Source: Brevundimonas lutea | GTDB taxonomy: Bacteria > Pseudomonadota > Alphaproteobacteria > Caulobacterales > Caulobacteraceae | Direction of reading: 5' to 3' | DNA length: 64,000 nt | NCBI RefSeq assembly: GCF_003704105.1 | Contig: NZ_QUOQ01000004.1 | Location: forward strand, 248,001 to 312,000 | Shown here: one piece after another, positions 54,565 through 63,670 of the stretch | Position numbering within the stretch: the first letter of the stretch is position 1 | Layout of the letters: each line of letters starts with the position of its first letter | The notes under the pieces: generated by a model | Databases searched by the model: none | Told to the model about the DNA's origin: nothing | The model's input: only the letters and a program-made list of their open reading frames with translations | Program-made: the position numbers and the translations under genes

Positions 54565-55371
54565 GTGATCCTGCATCGGGCCCGGAGATCCGCGCCGGCC
54601 GTGGCCCAGGTGGTTCGCGGCTATCGGGAACGGACCGGCGTCAGCGAGGGGCCCGGCGTCATCGTCCCCCTGCCCGGTCGCCCCGCCCAGTTCCTGGAGA
54701 TCTATCTGGACGATCCCTACCGGGTCAGCCTGGACGGCGGCGACTTCAGCCCGGCGCCCGAGGCCGTGGTGGTCGGCCCGTCGTCGCGGCACAGCGCGCG
54801 GCTATGGGTCAAGGGCCCGGTCGCGACCTTTCATGTCGCCTTCCAGCCCAGCGGCTTTCACCGCCTGTTCGGCGTCGGCATGGACGCCCTGGCCGATCGC
54901 GCCGTCGCCATCGAGGACTTCGGCGCGTCGCCGCTGCGCGAACTGACCGACTGGGTCCGCGCGGCCTCGGATTTCGAAGCCCGCGCGCGGATCGCGGACC
55001 ACTGGATCGCTCAACGGCTGACCCAGTCGCGGCCCAGCGATGGCGTCGACCGGATCGCTCGGCTGGTGCGCCGGGCGGGAGGCGCGCCACCCATCGCCCG
55101 CATGGCCGCGCACGCCGGCCTGTCCGCGCGCCAGTTCCAGCGCCGATTCACCGAGCAGGTCGGCCTGACGCCCAAGCTCTACGCCCGTACGGTTCGTTTC
55201 GATGCGGTGCTGAACGCCCGCGAGCGATCCCCGAACCTCACCTGGACCGACCTGGCGCATCGCTTTGGCTACTTCGATCAGGCCCATCTGCTGCGCGACG
55301 CCCATACCTTCACCGGCGCATCGCCGAGCCGCCTCATCGATCCGTCCACGGCGATGTCCGATTCTTCCTAG
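54565..55371 (+). CDS. AraC family transcriptional regulator
   Basis: This 268-residue protein has a cupin-like N-terminal region (about 1-130) and two C-terminal helix-turn-helix units. The first is PIARMAAHAGLSARQFQRRFTEQVG at about 178-202, followed by PKLYARTVRFDAVL, and the second includes LTWTDLAHRFGYFDQAHLLR. FGYFDQAHL is the AraC second-HTH signature. The start is GTG at 54565, with GAAGGG upstream. Its ligand and targets are unknown. It is followed after 49 bases by an NTF2-like secreted protein, a possible target. Confidence 0.9.
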   Translation: MILHRARRSAPAVAQVVRGYRERTGVSEGPGVIVPLPGRPAQFLEIYLDDPYRVSLDGGDFSPAPEAVVVGPSSRHSARLWVKGPVATFHVAFQPSGFHRLFGVGMDALADRAVAIEDFGASPLRELTDWVRAASDFEARARIADHWIAQRLTQSRPSDGVDRIARLVRRAGGAPPIARMAAHAGLSARQFQRRFTEQVGLTPKLYARTVRFDAVLNARERSPNLTWTDLAHRFGYFDQAHLLRDAHTFTGASPSRLIDPSTAMSDSS

Positions 55372-55420
55372 CGAGCGCCTCCCGGCCGGACGCATCGTGG
55401 CGGCGACCTGGAGACCGACC

Positions 55421-55924
55421 ATGAACCGCCGCGCCACCCTCGCCCTGATCGCCGGAGCTCCGCTGATGAACGCCGTTCCCGCTGCCGCCCACTCGCCCGC
55501 CGATGACCGCGCCGCCGTTCAGGCCTGGTGCGACCGCTGCGTCGCCGCCTGGGCCGCCGGGGACGGCCCCGCCATGTATGCCGGTGACGCCGAGGCCCTG
55601 GAATGGATCAATATCGTCGGCATGCACTGGCGCGGAAAGGCCGAGGTGGTCACCGCCCACGAACGCTACCTCACCACCATGTTCCGGGGCGTGCCGATGA
55701 GCCTGCGCGAGATCGAGACGCTGAGGCCGATCGGGCGCGATGGGGTGGTTGCGGTGGTGCGCTGGGCGGTGGGTCAGTTCACCACCCCCACGGGCCACGT
55801 CATTCCGCCGTCGGAAGACCGTATGACCCTGGTGTTCGAGCGGGACGCCGACGCACTGCGCCTGTTGCACGGCGCCAATGTCCAGATCGACCCGGTTGCC
55901 GCAGCGTCCGATCCGATCAGCTGA
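55421..55924 (+). CDS. Secreted NTF2/SnoaL-like (SgcJ/EcaC family) protein
   Basis: This 167-residue protein has a signal peptide (RRATLALIAGAPLMNAVPAAA) and a single NTF2-like fold with DRAAVQAWCDRCVAAWAAGD, MYAGDAEALEWINIVGMHWRGKAEVV, GRDGVVAVVRWAVGQFTTP and EDRMTLVFERDADALRLLHG. The pattern fits the SnoaL-like domains of the SgcJ/EcaC family, often ligand-binding or of unknown function. It follows the AraC gene and converges with the frameshifted hydrolase. The open frame runs further upstream as a shadow of the AraC gene, so the ATG at 55421 is used. Confidence 0.82.
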   Translation: MNRRATLALIAGAPLMNAVPAAAHSPADDRAAVQAWCDRCVAAWAAGDGPAMYAGDAEALEWINIVGMHWRGKAEVVTAHERYLTTMFRGVPMSLREIETLRPIGRDGVVAVVRWAVGQFTTPTGHVIPPSEDRMTLVFERDADALRLLHGANVQIDPVAAASDPIS

Positions 55925-55927
55925 TCG

Positions 55928-56838
55928 TCAGTCGGTCGCCACGGTCTGGCTCAGCCAATCGAGTGCCTGGGTCAGGCCATCGCCCTCGTCGGGTTTGCGG
56001 GCGGCTCCGATGAACGGTCATGGCCCGCCCCGGGTAACTCCCGATAGTCCACGGTCACCCCCGGATGGTCTTCGAGTTGCCGCGCGAGCAGGCGGGAAGA
56101 TTCAGCTGGGATCGAGGTGTCGTCGGATCCCTGAAGGATAAGGACCGGTCCGCGCCACCCGGCCATCTGGGGCGCGCAGGTAAGCGGCAGCGCAGACCAC
56201 CACCAGATCTCGGGATTGCTGTTTCCCAGCCAGGTCTCGCCAATCCTCGGAGACTGCTCGACGCGGTCCAGGTGCGAGGCGATGGTGCCCGCATTCTCGG
56301 TCAAGGCTCGCATGTCTGCGTCGAACGGCCGGCCGCCCCCCGTGCTGAGCAGCATGACGCTGGCCACCTCCTCCGTCGCGCCGGCCAGGGCGCAGGCGGC
56401 GTTTCCGCCCGCGGACGTCGCCATAACGTCGACCGCCGGCGCCTCAACCAGAGTCAGATTGCGCCTCAGCCAACGCACCGCCCTAACATGATCGAGAGCC
56501 CGTTGAGCCTCCAGGGACGTGCGCTCATAGGTGTCGGCGCAGACGTTGGGATCATCGCCCGCCCCTTCCTTGTCGACGGACACGACCCAGCGCGTCGGAG
56601 CGTCCGAAACGACGCGGGCGAACCAGGCGCGACGCTCGTTGAGCAGACAGTCCGAGCCGCCGATCACCATCAAGGCTCGTGGCGCGCCCCGGCCTTTGTC
56701 CCAAACGGCGAGGTCGATCGTCGAGCCATCGCCACGCGGGATTTCAACACGCCGAGATGGATCTTGAGCGGCAGCGGCGGCCGAGCAAAAGCTCCAGATT
56801 GCGAAAACCAGCGCCGCTCGAGCAGCGCGGATCAGCAC
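55928..56838 (-). pseudogene. Secreted alpha/beta hydrolase with a 1-base frameshift near the C terminus
   Basis: This protein has a signal peptide (RAALVFAIWSFCSAAAAA) and an alpha/beta-hydrolase fold. The nucleophile elbow is ATSAGG at about residue 145, the acid is probably in VLILQGSDDTSIP, and the histidine is in LPGAGHD. The open frame ends at 55972 after GHDRSSEPPANPTRAMA, an unnatural tail. One base missing after GHD-R would restore a frame reading RFIGAARKPDEGDG and then LTQALDWLSQTVATD, ending in TGA at 55928. This looks like a natural C terminus. The lesion may be a real mutation or a sequencing or assembly error. The catalytic histidine precedes it. Confidence 0.7.
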
Positions 56839-57788
56839 GCCAGGGCCAGCTCCGGGGCGCGGGTGACGATGCGCCAGGCCTGGGGGTTGGCGAGCAGGGC
56901 GCGGACGAGCTGGTTGTTCAGGGCGTGGCCTGCCTTGACGCCCTCGTAGCGACCCAAGAGCGGCGCGCCCAGGACATAGAGGTCGCCGATGGCGTCCAGC
57001 GCCTTATGGCGCACGAACTCGCGCTCCATGCGCAGGCCGCCGGGATTGAGGATGACGTCGCCGTCGATGACCACGGCGTTCTCAAGGCTGCCGCCCCGGG
57101 CCAGGCCGGCCTGGCGCAGGGCCTCGACCTCATGGGCGAAGCCGAAGGTGCGGGCGGCCATGATTTCGTGGCGGAAGGTGCGCTCGTCGACGACGAAATC
57201 GACCACCTGATTGCCGATCACCGGCGTCGGGAAGTCGATCTCGAAGCGCATTTCGTAGCGGTCGCAGGGGAGAAGCGCGGCGGACTTGTCGCCCTCCTCC
57301 ACCCGGATCGGCTCCAGAATCTCGATGACGCGCTGGAAGGCGTCCTGGCCGCGGAAACCGGCGCGGTCCAAAAGCTGGACGAACGGCAGGGCCGAGCCGT
57401 CCAGGATTGGCAGTTCCGGGCCGTCGACCTCGACCACGGCGTTCGACACGCCCAAGGCGGCGAAGGCGGCCATCAGATGCTCGATGGTCGACAGGCGCAC
57501 GCCGGCGGCGTTCTCGATCATGGTGTTCAGGCGCGCATCCACCACCGCTTCGCCCGAGACCGGGATGCGGTTGTCGCGGTCGCGGACATCGGTGCGCACG
57601 AAGGTGATCCCGGCACCCGGCGCGGCCGGACGGATCGCCAGCCGCACGCGGCGGCCGGTGTGCACGCCCACGCCCGCGCAGATCGCGGGTGCGACGATGG
57701 TCCGTTCGAACTGGTCGTTCACTGGCGGCAAGGAGGAGGTTCCGCTCGTTTCCGGTTCCCGTCGCGACGACGGGGTTACGCCCCACAA
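56832..57788 (-). CDS. lpxC: UDP-3-O-acyl-N-acetylglucosamine deacetylase
   Basis: LpxC removes the N-acetyl group in the first committed step of lipid A synthesis. The 318-residue zinc enzyme shows GVGVHTGRRVRLAIRP, LSTIEHLMAAFAALGVSNA with a zinc histidine, VDGPELPILDGSALPF, FGFAHEVEALRQAGLARGGSLENAVV and H261-KALDAIGDL with the second zinc histidine and aspartate. It is slightly long at the N terminus, where PSSRREPETSGTSSLPP is not conserved, so the start may lie later. In Caulobacter relatives lpxC is often near ftsZ. Here it adjoins the pilus locus and the hydrolase, overlapping the latter by 7 bases. Confidence 0.95.
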   Translation of the reverse strand: MWGVTPSSRREPETSGTSSLPPVNDQFERTIVAPAICAGVGVHTGRRVRLAIRPAAPGAGITFVRTDVRDRDNRIPVSGEAVVDARLNTMIENAAGVRLSTIEHLMAAFAALGVSNAVVEVDGPELPILDGSALPFVQLLDRAGFRGQDAFQRVIEILEPIRVEEGDKSAALLPCDRYEMRFEIDFPTPVIGNQVVDFVVDERTFRHEIMAARTFGFAHEVEALRQAGLARGGSLENAVVIDGDVILNPGGLRMEREFVRHKALDAIGDLYVLGAPLLGRYEGVKAGHALNNQLVRALLANPQAWRIVTRAPELALAC

Positions 57789-57870
57789 TCTGGGTTAATC
57801 GAGGTTGCGCGCCAGGAAAACTGAAACTGGGTTTCCCATTGTTTCGGTCTGATGACGGGAGCGCGGCGGA

Positions 57871-58848
57871 TCAGCCGCCCTTACCCATGGTGTCCTGGAT
57901 ATTGATGATCGCCGGGGTCAGGATGACGATGAACAGGACCGGCAGGAAAAAGACGATCATCGGAACCGTCAGCTTGGCCGGCAGGGCGGCAGCCTTTTTC
58001 TCGGCCGCCGACAGGCGCAGATTGCGGTTTTCCTTGGCCATGGTGCGAAGCGCCGAACCGAGCGGCGTGCCGTAGGTCTCGGCTTGCGTCATGGCCGTGG
58101 CCACCGACTTCACGCCGGGATGATTGGTGCGCTTGGCCAGGCCCTCATAGGCCATGCGGCGATCCGGCAGATAGCTGAGCTCGGCGGCCAGCAGGGTGAG
58201 TTCCTCGGCCAATTCGATCGAGGCCCCGCCGATCTCCTGGCTGACCTTCTGGATGGCCTGTTCGATCGACATGCCCGCCTCGACGCAGATCAGGAGCAGA
58301 TCCAACGCATCCGGGAACGCCTGCATGATCGAGGTGCGACGCTTGCCGATACGGTTCTCGATGAAGACGTTCGGGGCATAATAGCCCAGCACGAAGGCGG
58401 CCACGATGGCGGTGATCCGGGTCATGCCCGGCATGCCGAAGTCATTGATGAAGAACAGGTACAAAGCGACCGCGGCGGCCAGCACGAAGGGGCTGATCAG
58501 GCGGAAGAAGTAGAAGGTGGTGATGGGGCCCGGCCCGCGATAGCCGGCCTGCGCCATGCGGTCGGCGACCTTGGGGTCCTCCAATAGCTTGGCGAGGTTC
58601 AGGCGATCGACGACGTTCTTCTTGAAGCCCTGGTCGGCGTGACGAAGCCCGCCACCCTGCTGGAGCTCGGCGCGCGAGCGGCGTCGCAATTCCTCGCGCC
58701 GGGCTCCGACCGCCTTCATCCGGGTTTCCAGTTTGGCGCCCGACCCCATCGAGCTGACCAGGGTCACGATGGTGGCGAAGACCAGCACGCCCACCCCCAT
58801 CGAGAGCAGGTTCAGCGGGTCCATGATGAAGGTCATCAGTTCGAGCAT
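57871..58848 (-). CDS. tadC: Type II secretion system F family protein TadC
   Basis: TadC is an inner-membrane platform component of the Flp/Tad pilus machine. The 325-residue protein has an N-terminal membrane helix, a cytoplasmic stretch with DVVDRLNLAKLLEDP-like sequence, helices near 110-160, and the GspF-like block DALDLLLICVEAGMSIEQAIQKV. A second block reads SLLLGSALRTMAKE-like TYGTPLGSALRTMAKENR, and two C-terminal helices follow. The order after tadB and cpaF supports TadC over TadB. It is the last gene of the visible operon. Confidence 0.92.
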   Translation of the reverse strand: MLELMTFIMDPLNLLSMGVGVLVFATIVTLVSSMGSGAKLETRMKAVGARREELRRRSRAELQQGGGLRHADQGFKKNVVDRLNLAKLLEDPKVADRMAQAGYRGPGPITTFYFFRLISPFVLAAAVALYLFFINDFGMPGMTRITAIVAAFVLGYYAPNVFIENRIGKRRTSIMQAFPDALDLLLICVEAGMSIEQAIQKVSQEIGGASIELAEELTLLAAELSYLPDRRMAYEGLAKRTNHPGVKSVATAMTQAETYGTPLGSALRTMAKENRNLRLSAAEKKAAALPAKLTVPMIVFFLPVLFIVILTPAIINIQDTMGKGG

Positions 58849-58855
58849 GGCGGCC

Positions 58856-59845
58856 TCAGAACTTGAACGAAATCATGCGCTTCATCACGAAGATGCCGAG
58901 CGCCATGAGGAGGCCCGAGACCAGCAGCATGAACTGGCCGCGAATGTCGGTGAACATCAGCATCATGTAGGCGGGCGTGGTCAGGGTGACGAGGATCATC
59001 ACCGCCGGCGGCAGCGAGCCGATGATGCCAGCCGAGGCCGTGGCTTCGGACGACAGGGCCTTGATCTTCTCGGCCATCATGCGCCGAGCCCTGAGCACGG
59101 TGGACAGGTTCGACAGCGCCTCCGCCAGGTTGCCGCCGGTCTTTTGCTGGATGGCGATGACGATGGCGAAGAACTTGAGCTCGGGCGTGGGCATGCGCTC
59201 GTACATCTTGTCCAACGCATCGGCGAGGGTCAGGCCCACGCCCAGGCCGTCGACCAGTTTCTGGAATTCAGGCCCGAGCGGCGCCGGACTCTCCTTGGCG
59301 ATGATCTTGAAACACTCATGGACCGGCAGTCCGGACTTGATGCCCCGCACCAGCACATCGACGGCATTGGCGAATTCAAGCGAGAACTTCTTCTTGCGGC
59401 GTTTGCCGAGAAAGCCGAGCACCCAGCGCGGCAGGCCGAAGCCGACGACAAGGGTGATCCCGATCGCCACGATGATCGGCGCGCCCAGCAGCAGCGAAAG
59501 GCCCAAGGCGACCACGCCGGCGACGAGGCTGGAGATCCAGAAAGTCGCGACCGATATCGACAGGCCCGCCTGGCGGATGCGGGCGGCAAGGGTGACCCGA
59601 GCCTTGCGCTCCTTGCGATCGGCTTCCTTGAGCTGAAGCATGATCTGCTTGCGCCGCGCCTCGGGCGTGTTGGCCTGGGCCGCCTGGGCGGCGCGTTTGG
59701 CCGCCGCGCTGCCAGGGCGTGGGGCGCCGCCGAAGGTCTGGGCGCGCTTGAGGGCCTGGGCGGACGAATCGCCGCCGCCGACGAAGGCGAAGCCCACCGC
59801 CGTGATGGTGATGAAACCCAGAACCGCGGCCAGAAGAACCAGCAT
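58856..59845 (-). CDS. tadB: Type II secretion system F family protein TadB
   Basis: TadB is the second GspF-like platform protein. The 329-residue protein has an N-terminal helix (about 2-24), an alanine- and lysine-rich cytoplasmic part (KRAAQAAQANTPEARRKQI), helices at about 95-145, and the F-domain with FANAVDVLVRGIKSGLPVHECF, RMPTPELKFFAIVIAIQQKTGGNLAEAL. C-terminal helices follow. Lying between cpaF and tadC in one operon, it follows the canonical tad order. The gap to tadC is 7 bases. Confidence 0.93.
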   Translation of the reverse strand: MLVLLAAVLGFITITAVGFAFVGGGDSSAQALKRAQTFGGAPRPGSAAAKRAAQAAQANTPEARRKQIMLQLKEADRKERKARVTLAARIRQAGLSISVATFWISSLVAGVVALGLSLLLGAPIIVAIGITLVVGFGLPRWVLGFLGKRRKKKFSLEFANAVDVLVRGIKSGLPVHECFKIIAKESPAPLGPEFQKLVDGLGVGLTLADALDKMYERMPTPELKFFAIVIAIQQKTGGNLAEALSNLSTVLRARRMMAEKIKALSSEATASAGIIGSLPPAVMILVTLTTPAYMMLMFTDIRGQFMLLVSGLLMALGIFVMKRMISFKF

Positions 59846-59850
59846 GCCCC

Positions 59851-61389
59851 CTACTCCGCCGAGTCCAGTGCGTCCGCCAGCTCGCGCTCAAGCCCATAGT
59901 AGCGGGCGCGATCCCAGAAGCGGGGTCGGGCGATGCCGGTGGAACGATGGCGGCCGATCACGCGGCCGTTCTCGTCTTCTCCGGTGATTTCGTAGACGAA
60001 CAGGTCCTGGGTCACGATCACGTCGCCTTCCAGGCCGACCACCTCGGTGATGTGGGTGATGCGGCGCGAGCCGTCGCGCAGGCGCGCGGCCTGGACGATG
60101 ACGTCGACCGAGCCGACGATCATCTCGCGGATGGTCTTGGAGGGCAGGCCATAGCCGCCCATGGTGATCATCGACTCCATCCGGCTGATGGCTTCGCGCG
60201 GCGAGTTGGCGTGGAGCGTGCCCATCGAGCCGTCGTGGCCGGTGTTCATGGCCTGGAGCAGATCGAAGGCCTCGGGTCCGCGGACCTCGCCGACGATGAT
60301 CCGTTCGGGACGCATGCGCAGGCAGTTCTTGACCAGATCGCGCATGGTGATCGTGCCCTGGCCCTCAAGGTTGGGCGGGCGCGTTTCCAGGCGAACCACG
60401 TGCGGCTGCTGCAGCTGCAGTTCGGCGGCGTCCTCGCAGGTGATGACCCGCTCGGTAGGGTCGATGAAGGCCGTCAGGGTGTTGAGAAGCGTGGTCTTGC
60501 CGGAGCCGGTGCCGCCTGAGATGACCAGATTGCATCGCGAAGCGCCGATGACGCCGAGAACGCGCGCGCCCTCGGGGCTGATGGAGGCGTACTCCACCAG
60601 GTTCTTCATCGTCAGCTTGTCTTTCTTGAACTTCCGGATCGTCAGGGTCGGACCGTCGATCGCCAGCGGCGGGGCGATGACGTTGACCCGGCTGCCGTCC
60701 GCCAGACGGGCGTCGCAGATCGGAGAGCTCTCGTCGACGCGGCGGCCGACCTGCGACACGATCCGCTGGCAGATGTTCATCAGCTGGACGTTGTCGCGGA
60801 AGCGGATGTTGGTCAGCTGGACCTTGCCGCCGACCTCAATGAATACCCGGCCCGCGCCGTTGACCATGATGTCGGCGATGTCGTCACGGGCCAGTAGCGG
60901 CTCCAGCGGACCATAGCCGAGGACGTCGTTGACGATGTCCTGGACCAGATGCTCCTGCTCGGCCACCGACATCGAGACGTTCTTGATCGCCACCAGCTCG
61001 GCGACGATGTCGCGGATTTCCTCGGCGGCCGCCTTGGGATCGAGCTGGGCCAGCTGGGCCAGGTCGATCGTGTTCATCAAGGCGTTGAAAATGGTCGTCT
61101 TGGTGGCGTGGTAATAGTCCGACTGTTCGCGGACGATCTCGGTGACCTGTTGGGCCTTCTTCAGCTGCTCCAAGCCAGTCGTGGCCTTGGGGCCGGGGCG
61201 GGCGGCGGGCTTGGCGGCAAGGGCGTCGAGGCGTTCGGCCTGCGGCTTGTTCTTAGGCTTGGACGCGGCCGCGCGCGAAGCCTCGGCCTCCGATTGAGCA
61301 CGCGGAGCCTCCGTCGGCTCGGCGGCAGGCGCGGAAGCCGGGCGCGGGGCCAGGCCCGCATCGCCGCCGGAGCGTTTTCCGAATGCCAC
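59851..61389 (-). CDS. cpaF: Pilus assembly ATPase CpaF/TadA
   Basis: CpaF powers Flp pilus extension and retraction. The 512-residue ATPase has an alanine- and proline-rich N terminus (about 1-65), an N-terminal domain with GYGPLEPLLARDDIADIMVNG, the AGR/PIL arginine-finger region, and Walker A GGTGSGKTT with K298. Walker B and the Asp/His boxes follow in PERIIVGEVRGPEAFDLLQAMNTGHDGSMGTLHAN. The family is highly conserved. The operon order is cpaE then cpaF then tadB. Confidence 0.96.
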   Translation of the reverse strand: MAFGKRSGGDAGLAPRPASAPAAEPTEAPRAQSEAEASRAAASKPKNKPQAERLDALAAKPAARPGPKATTGLEQLKKAQQVTEIVREQSDYYHATKTTIFNALMNTIDLAQLAQLDPKAAAEEIRDIVAELVAIKNVSMSVAEQEHLVQDIVNDVLGYGPLEPLLARDDIADIMVNGAGRVFIEVGGKVQLTNIRFRDNVQLMNICQRIVSQVGRRVDESSPICDARLADGSRVNVIAPPLAIDGPTLTIRKFKKDKLTMKNLVEYASISPEGARVLGVIGASRCNLVISGGTGSGKTTLLNTLTAFIDPTERVITCEDAAELQLQQPHVVRLETRPPNLEGQGTITMRDLVKNCLRMRPERIIVGEVRGPEAFDLLQAMNTGHDGSMGTLHANSPREAISRMESMITMGGYGLPSKTIREMIVGSVDVIVQAARLRDGSRRITHITEVVGLEGDVIVTQDLFVYEITGEDENGRVIGRHRSTGIARPRFWDRARYYGLERELADALDSAE

Positions 61390-61412
61390 GCGCTACTCTC
61401 CTCGGTTCGCCG

Positions 61413-62975
61413 TCACCGCTTCAGGAAGCGGGCGAAAATGGACTGACCCTTGCCCGCCGTGGGCTTGTCGGCCTTGGCGGGCTTGGCCGCCTTGCCGGAC
61501 TTGGCGCCCTTGGTTTGGGCGGCGGGCAGCTCGCGATTGGTGACGATCTGGGCCAGGGTCTCGAAGCCCTCGGCGGGCTTGGACTTGGCGCCGGCGTCCA
61601 GGATCATCTGGCCGTTGTTGGCCGCCGCTCCGAACAGCTTGGCGTCGAAGGGAATGACCAGGGATGGATGCACGCCGATCGCCGCGCCGAATTCCTTGGC
61701 GGGGATCTCCGGGCGACCCGGGGCGCCGACCTGGTTGAGCACCAGACGGGGCGGCGCGTCGTTGGGCCGCGCCTGCTTGATCAGATCGATCATGTTCTTG
61801 GCGTTACGGAGGGACGCCAAGTCCGGCGTGGCCACGACCACGACCTCATCGGCGGAGATCAGGGTGCGCCGCATCCAGCCGCTCCAGATGTGCGGCAGGT
61901 CGAGCACCACGAACGGCGCCGTGCCGCGAATCTGGTTCGTGACCTCCTCGAAGGCCTCGGAGGGAATATCCCAGTCGCCGTCCAGGGTCGCGGGAGCCGC
62001 GAACAGGCTCAACTTGTCGGTGCAGCGAACCATCATCCGATCCAGCAGGGTCGCGTCGACGCGGTCAGGCTGGCTGAGCGCGTCCGCCACACCCGCGATC
62101 GGGTCCTGGTTGAAGTCGAGGCCGGCCGTGCCGAACGGCAGGTCGTAGTCGACGATGACGGTGTTGGCGCCGATCCGCTCGGAGATGGCGTAGGCTGTGT
62201 TGTGAGCCACGGCCGAGGAGCCCGCGCCGCCGCGTGCGCCGACAAAGGCGATGGTGCGGCCAACGAAGGGCTGGGCCGGGTCGGAGAACAGGCCACCGAT
62301 GGCCGAGATCAGTTGCAGGGGCTGGATAGGGGCGACCAGATATTCGCTGACCCCGCGCCGCATCAGCTCGCGATAGAGCAGGATGTCGTTGGTCGCGCCG
62401 ATGACGACGACCTTGGTGCCCATGTCGCAGACCTCGGCCAGGCGGTCGATTTCGCCGAGCAGGGTCTGGGGATCGGATAAGCACTCCACCACGATCAGCG
62501 GCGGGGTCGGCTCATGGCCGTAGGATTCGACGGCGGCAGGCACGCCGCCGACGCGGATCTGGGTGGAGGCGCGGGCCAGGCGGCGGTCCTGGCCTGCACG
62601 CTCGGCGGCGGCCAGAGTGTCCTGGCGCTCGGCGAAGACGTGGATGGCGATGCGCGGAACCATGACCTCGCCCAGTGCGCCCTGGGCGCTGGCGACAAGT
62701 TCGCCGACGGGATTGTAGCCGGCGGCAGGGTCGGCGACCGGGGTCAGGCTGGTTTCGACAGACGCCAGAGGCGGTCGCTCCGGAGCCGGAGCAGGTAACG
62801 GCTCGGCCGACGCCTCCGACGTGGGCGCAACGGCGGCCCCGGCAGGGCTCAGGAACTGCAGGGGCTCTCGCGAGGCCGTGGCATCTGCCGGATGTGGCGG
62901 CGCGGCGCCGAGCTCCATGTCGAGGTCGAATTCATCCTCGAAGGTGTCGAAGCGTTGATTGGCGAAGCTGCTCAT
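61413..62975 (-). CDS. cpaE: Pilus assembly localisation protein CpaE/TadZ
   Basis: CpaE places the pilus machine at the cell pole in Caulobacter. The 520-residue protein has a low-complexity N terminus (about 1-105), a receiver-like domain with VVECLSDPQTLLGEID and KVVVIGATNDILLYRELMRRGVSEYLV, and a MinD/ParA-like domain. The P-loop GARGGAGSSAVAHN lacks the usual lysine, as is typical of TadZ, so weak or absent ATPase is expected. A basic tail (GKAAKPAKADKPTAGKGQS) ends the protein. Confidence 0.92.
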   Translation of the reverse strand: MSSFANQRFDTFEDEFDLDMELGAAPPHPADATASREPLQFLSPAGAAVAPTSEASAEPLPAPAPERPPLASVETSLTPVADPAAGYNPVGELVASAQGALGEVMVPRIAIHVFAERQDTLAAAERAGQDRRLARASTQIRVGGVPAAVESYGHEPTPPLIVVECLSDPQTLLGEIDRLAEVCDMGTKVVVIGATNDILLYRELMRRGVSEYLVAPIQPLQLISAIGGLFSDPAQPFVGRTIAFVGARGGAGSSAVAHNTAYAISERIGANTVIVDYDLPFGTAGLDFNQDPIAGVADALSQPDRVDATLLDRMMVRCTDKLSLFAAPATLDGDWDIPSEAFEEVTNQIRGTAPFVVLDLPHIWSGWMRRTLISADEVVVVATPDLASLRNAKNMIDLIKQARPNDAPPRLVLNQVGAPGRPEIPAKEFGAAIGVHPSLVIPFDAKLFGAAANNGQMILDAGAKSKPAEGFETLAQIVTNRELPAAQTKGAKSGKAAKPAKADKPTAGKGQSIFARFLKR

Positions 62976-62983
62976 GTCGCGCC

Positions 62984-63670
62984 CTATTCCACCGCCTGGG
63001 CGACAGCCTGACCGACCAGGGGCTCCTGGTCCGCCGAGGTCTGTTCGCCCGCGCGGTAGCTGTCGAAGACGGTGGCCCGACGATTGCCGTCAGGCGGGGT
63101 CATGTCGCGCGGACGTAGAATGTCGCGCGGATTGGCGATCTGGGCCGCCATATTGGCCGTGGTGGCGCAGCCGAAGTTTGTGTTCGGCTGGTTCGAACCC
63201 GTCGCGGTAAAGGGTGACCACTCGCGCCCGCATTGGGGCACATAGGCCTGCAGTGTCTCGAACCCGGCCAGCACCGGCGCGCGCGGATTGGGCGCCGGAT
63301 AAGCCTGCACGATCACTGCGTCAGGGTGGAGCCCCTCGGCCTCCAGGGCGGCCTTGATGCGCCAGGCGTGCTCCCCCGCGATCGGGTCGCCCCCTGAGGG
63401 AGCCTCGACGATGATGGCCGGAGCCCCCTCGTAGGCGAAGCGGTGGGCCAGATCGCGCAGGGCGGCATGCTGGTTCGCCGAGAGGCCCTGCTCGTGCACC
63501 GCCAGGGCGATGCGATCGACGCCCGGCTCGACCTGCAGGGTGTAGCGAGACGTCGGATTGATCGGGATCGGTCCCGACGGCGCTGTGGCGCAGGCGCCGA
63601 GCGCGAGGGCGGCCGATCCCAGGATCAGGAGGCGGGCGGAGGCGGATCGCGACATCGGGGGCGTCCTCAT
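62984..63670 (-). CDS. cpaD: Pilus assembly lipoprotein CpaD
   Basis: CpaD is an outer-membrane-associated component of the Flp pilus that helps the secretin. The 228-residue protein has a lipoprotein signal with lipobox LGAC (C27) and the CpaD domain: RYTLQVEPGVDRIALAVHEQGL, LRDLAHRFAYEGAPAIIVEAPSG, VQAYPAPNPRAPVLAGFETLQAYVPQCGREW. The ending is FGCATTANMAAQIANPRDIL, with RDMTPPDGNRRATVFDSYRAGE after it. The ATG at 63670 overlaps the cpaC stop as ATGA; an ATG at 63655 is a shorter alternative. Confidence 0.93.
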   Translation of the reverse strand: MRTPPMSRSASARLLILGSAALALGACATAPSGPIPINPTSRYTLQVEPGVDRIALAVHEQGLSANQHAALRDLAHRFAYEGAPAIIVEAPSGGDPIAGEHAWRIKAALEAEGLHPDAVIVQAYPAPNPRAPVLAGFETLQAYVPQCGREWSPFTATGSNQPNTNFGCATTANMAAQIANPRDILRPRDMTPPDGNRRATVFDSYRAGEQTSADQEPLVGQAVAQAVE

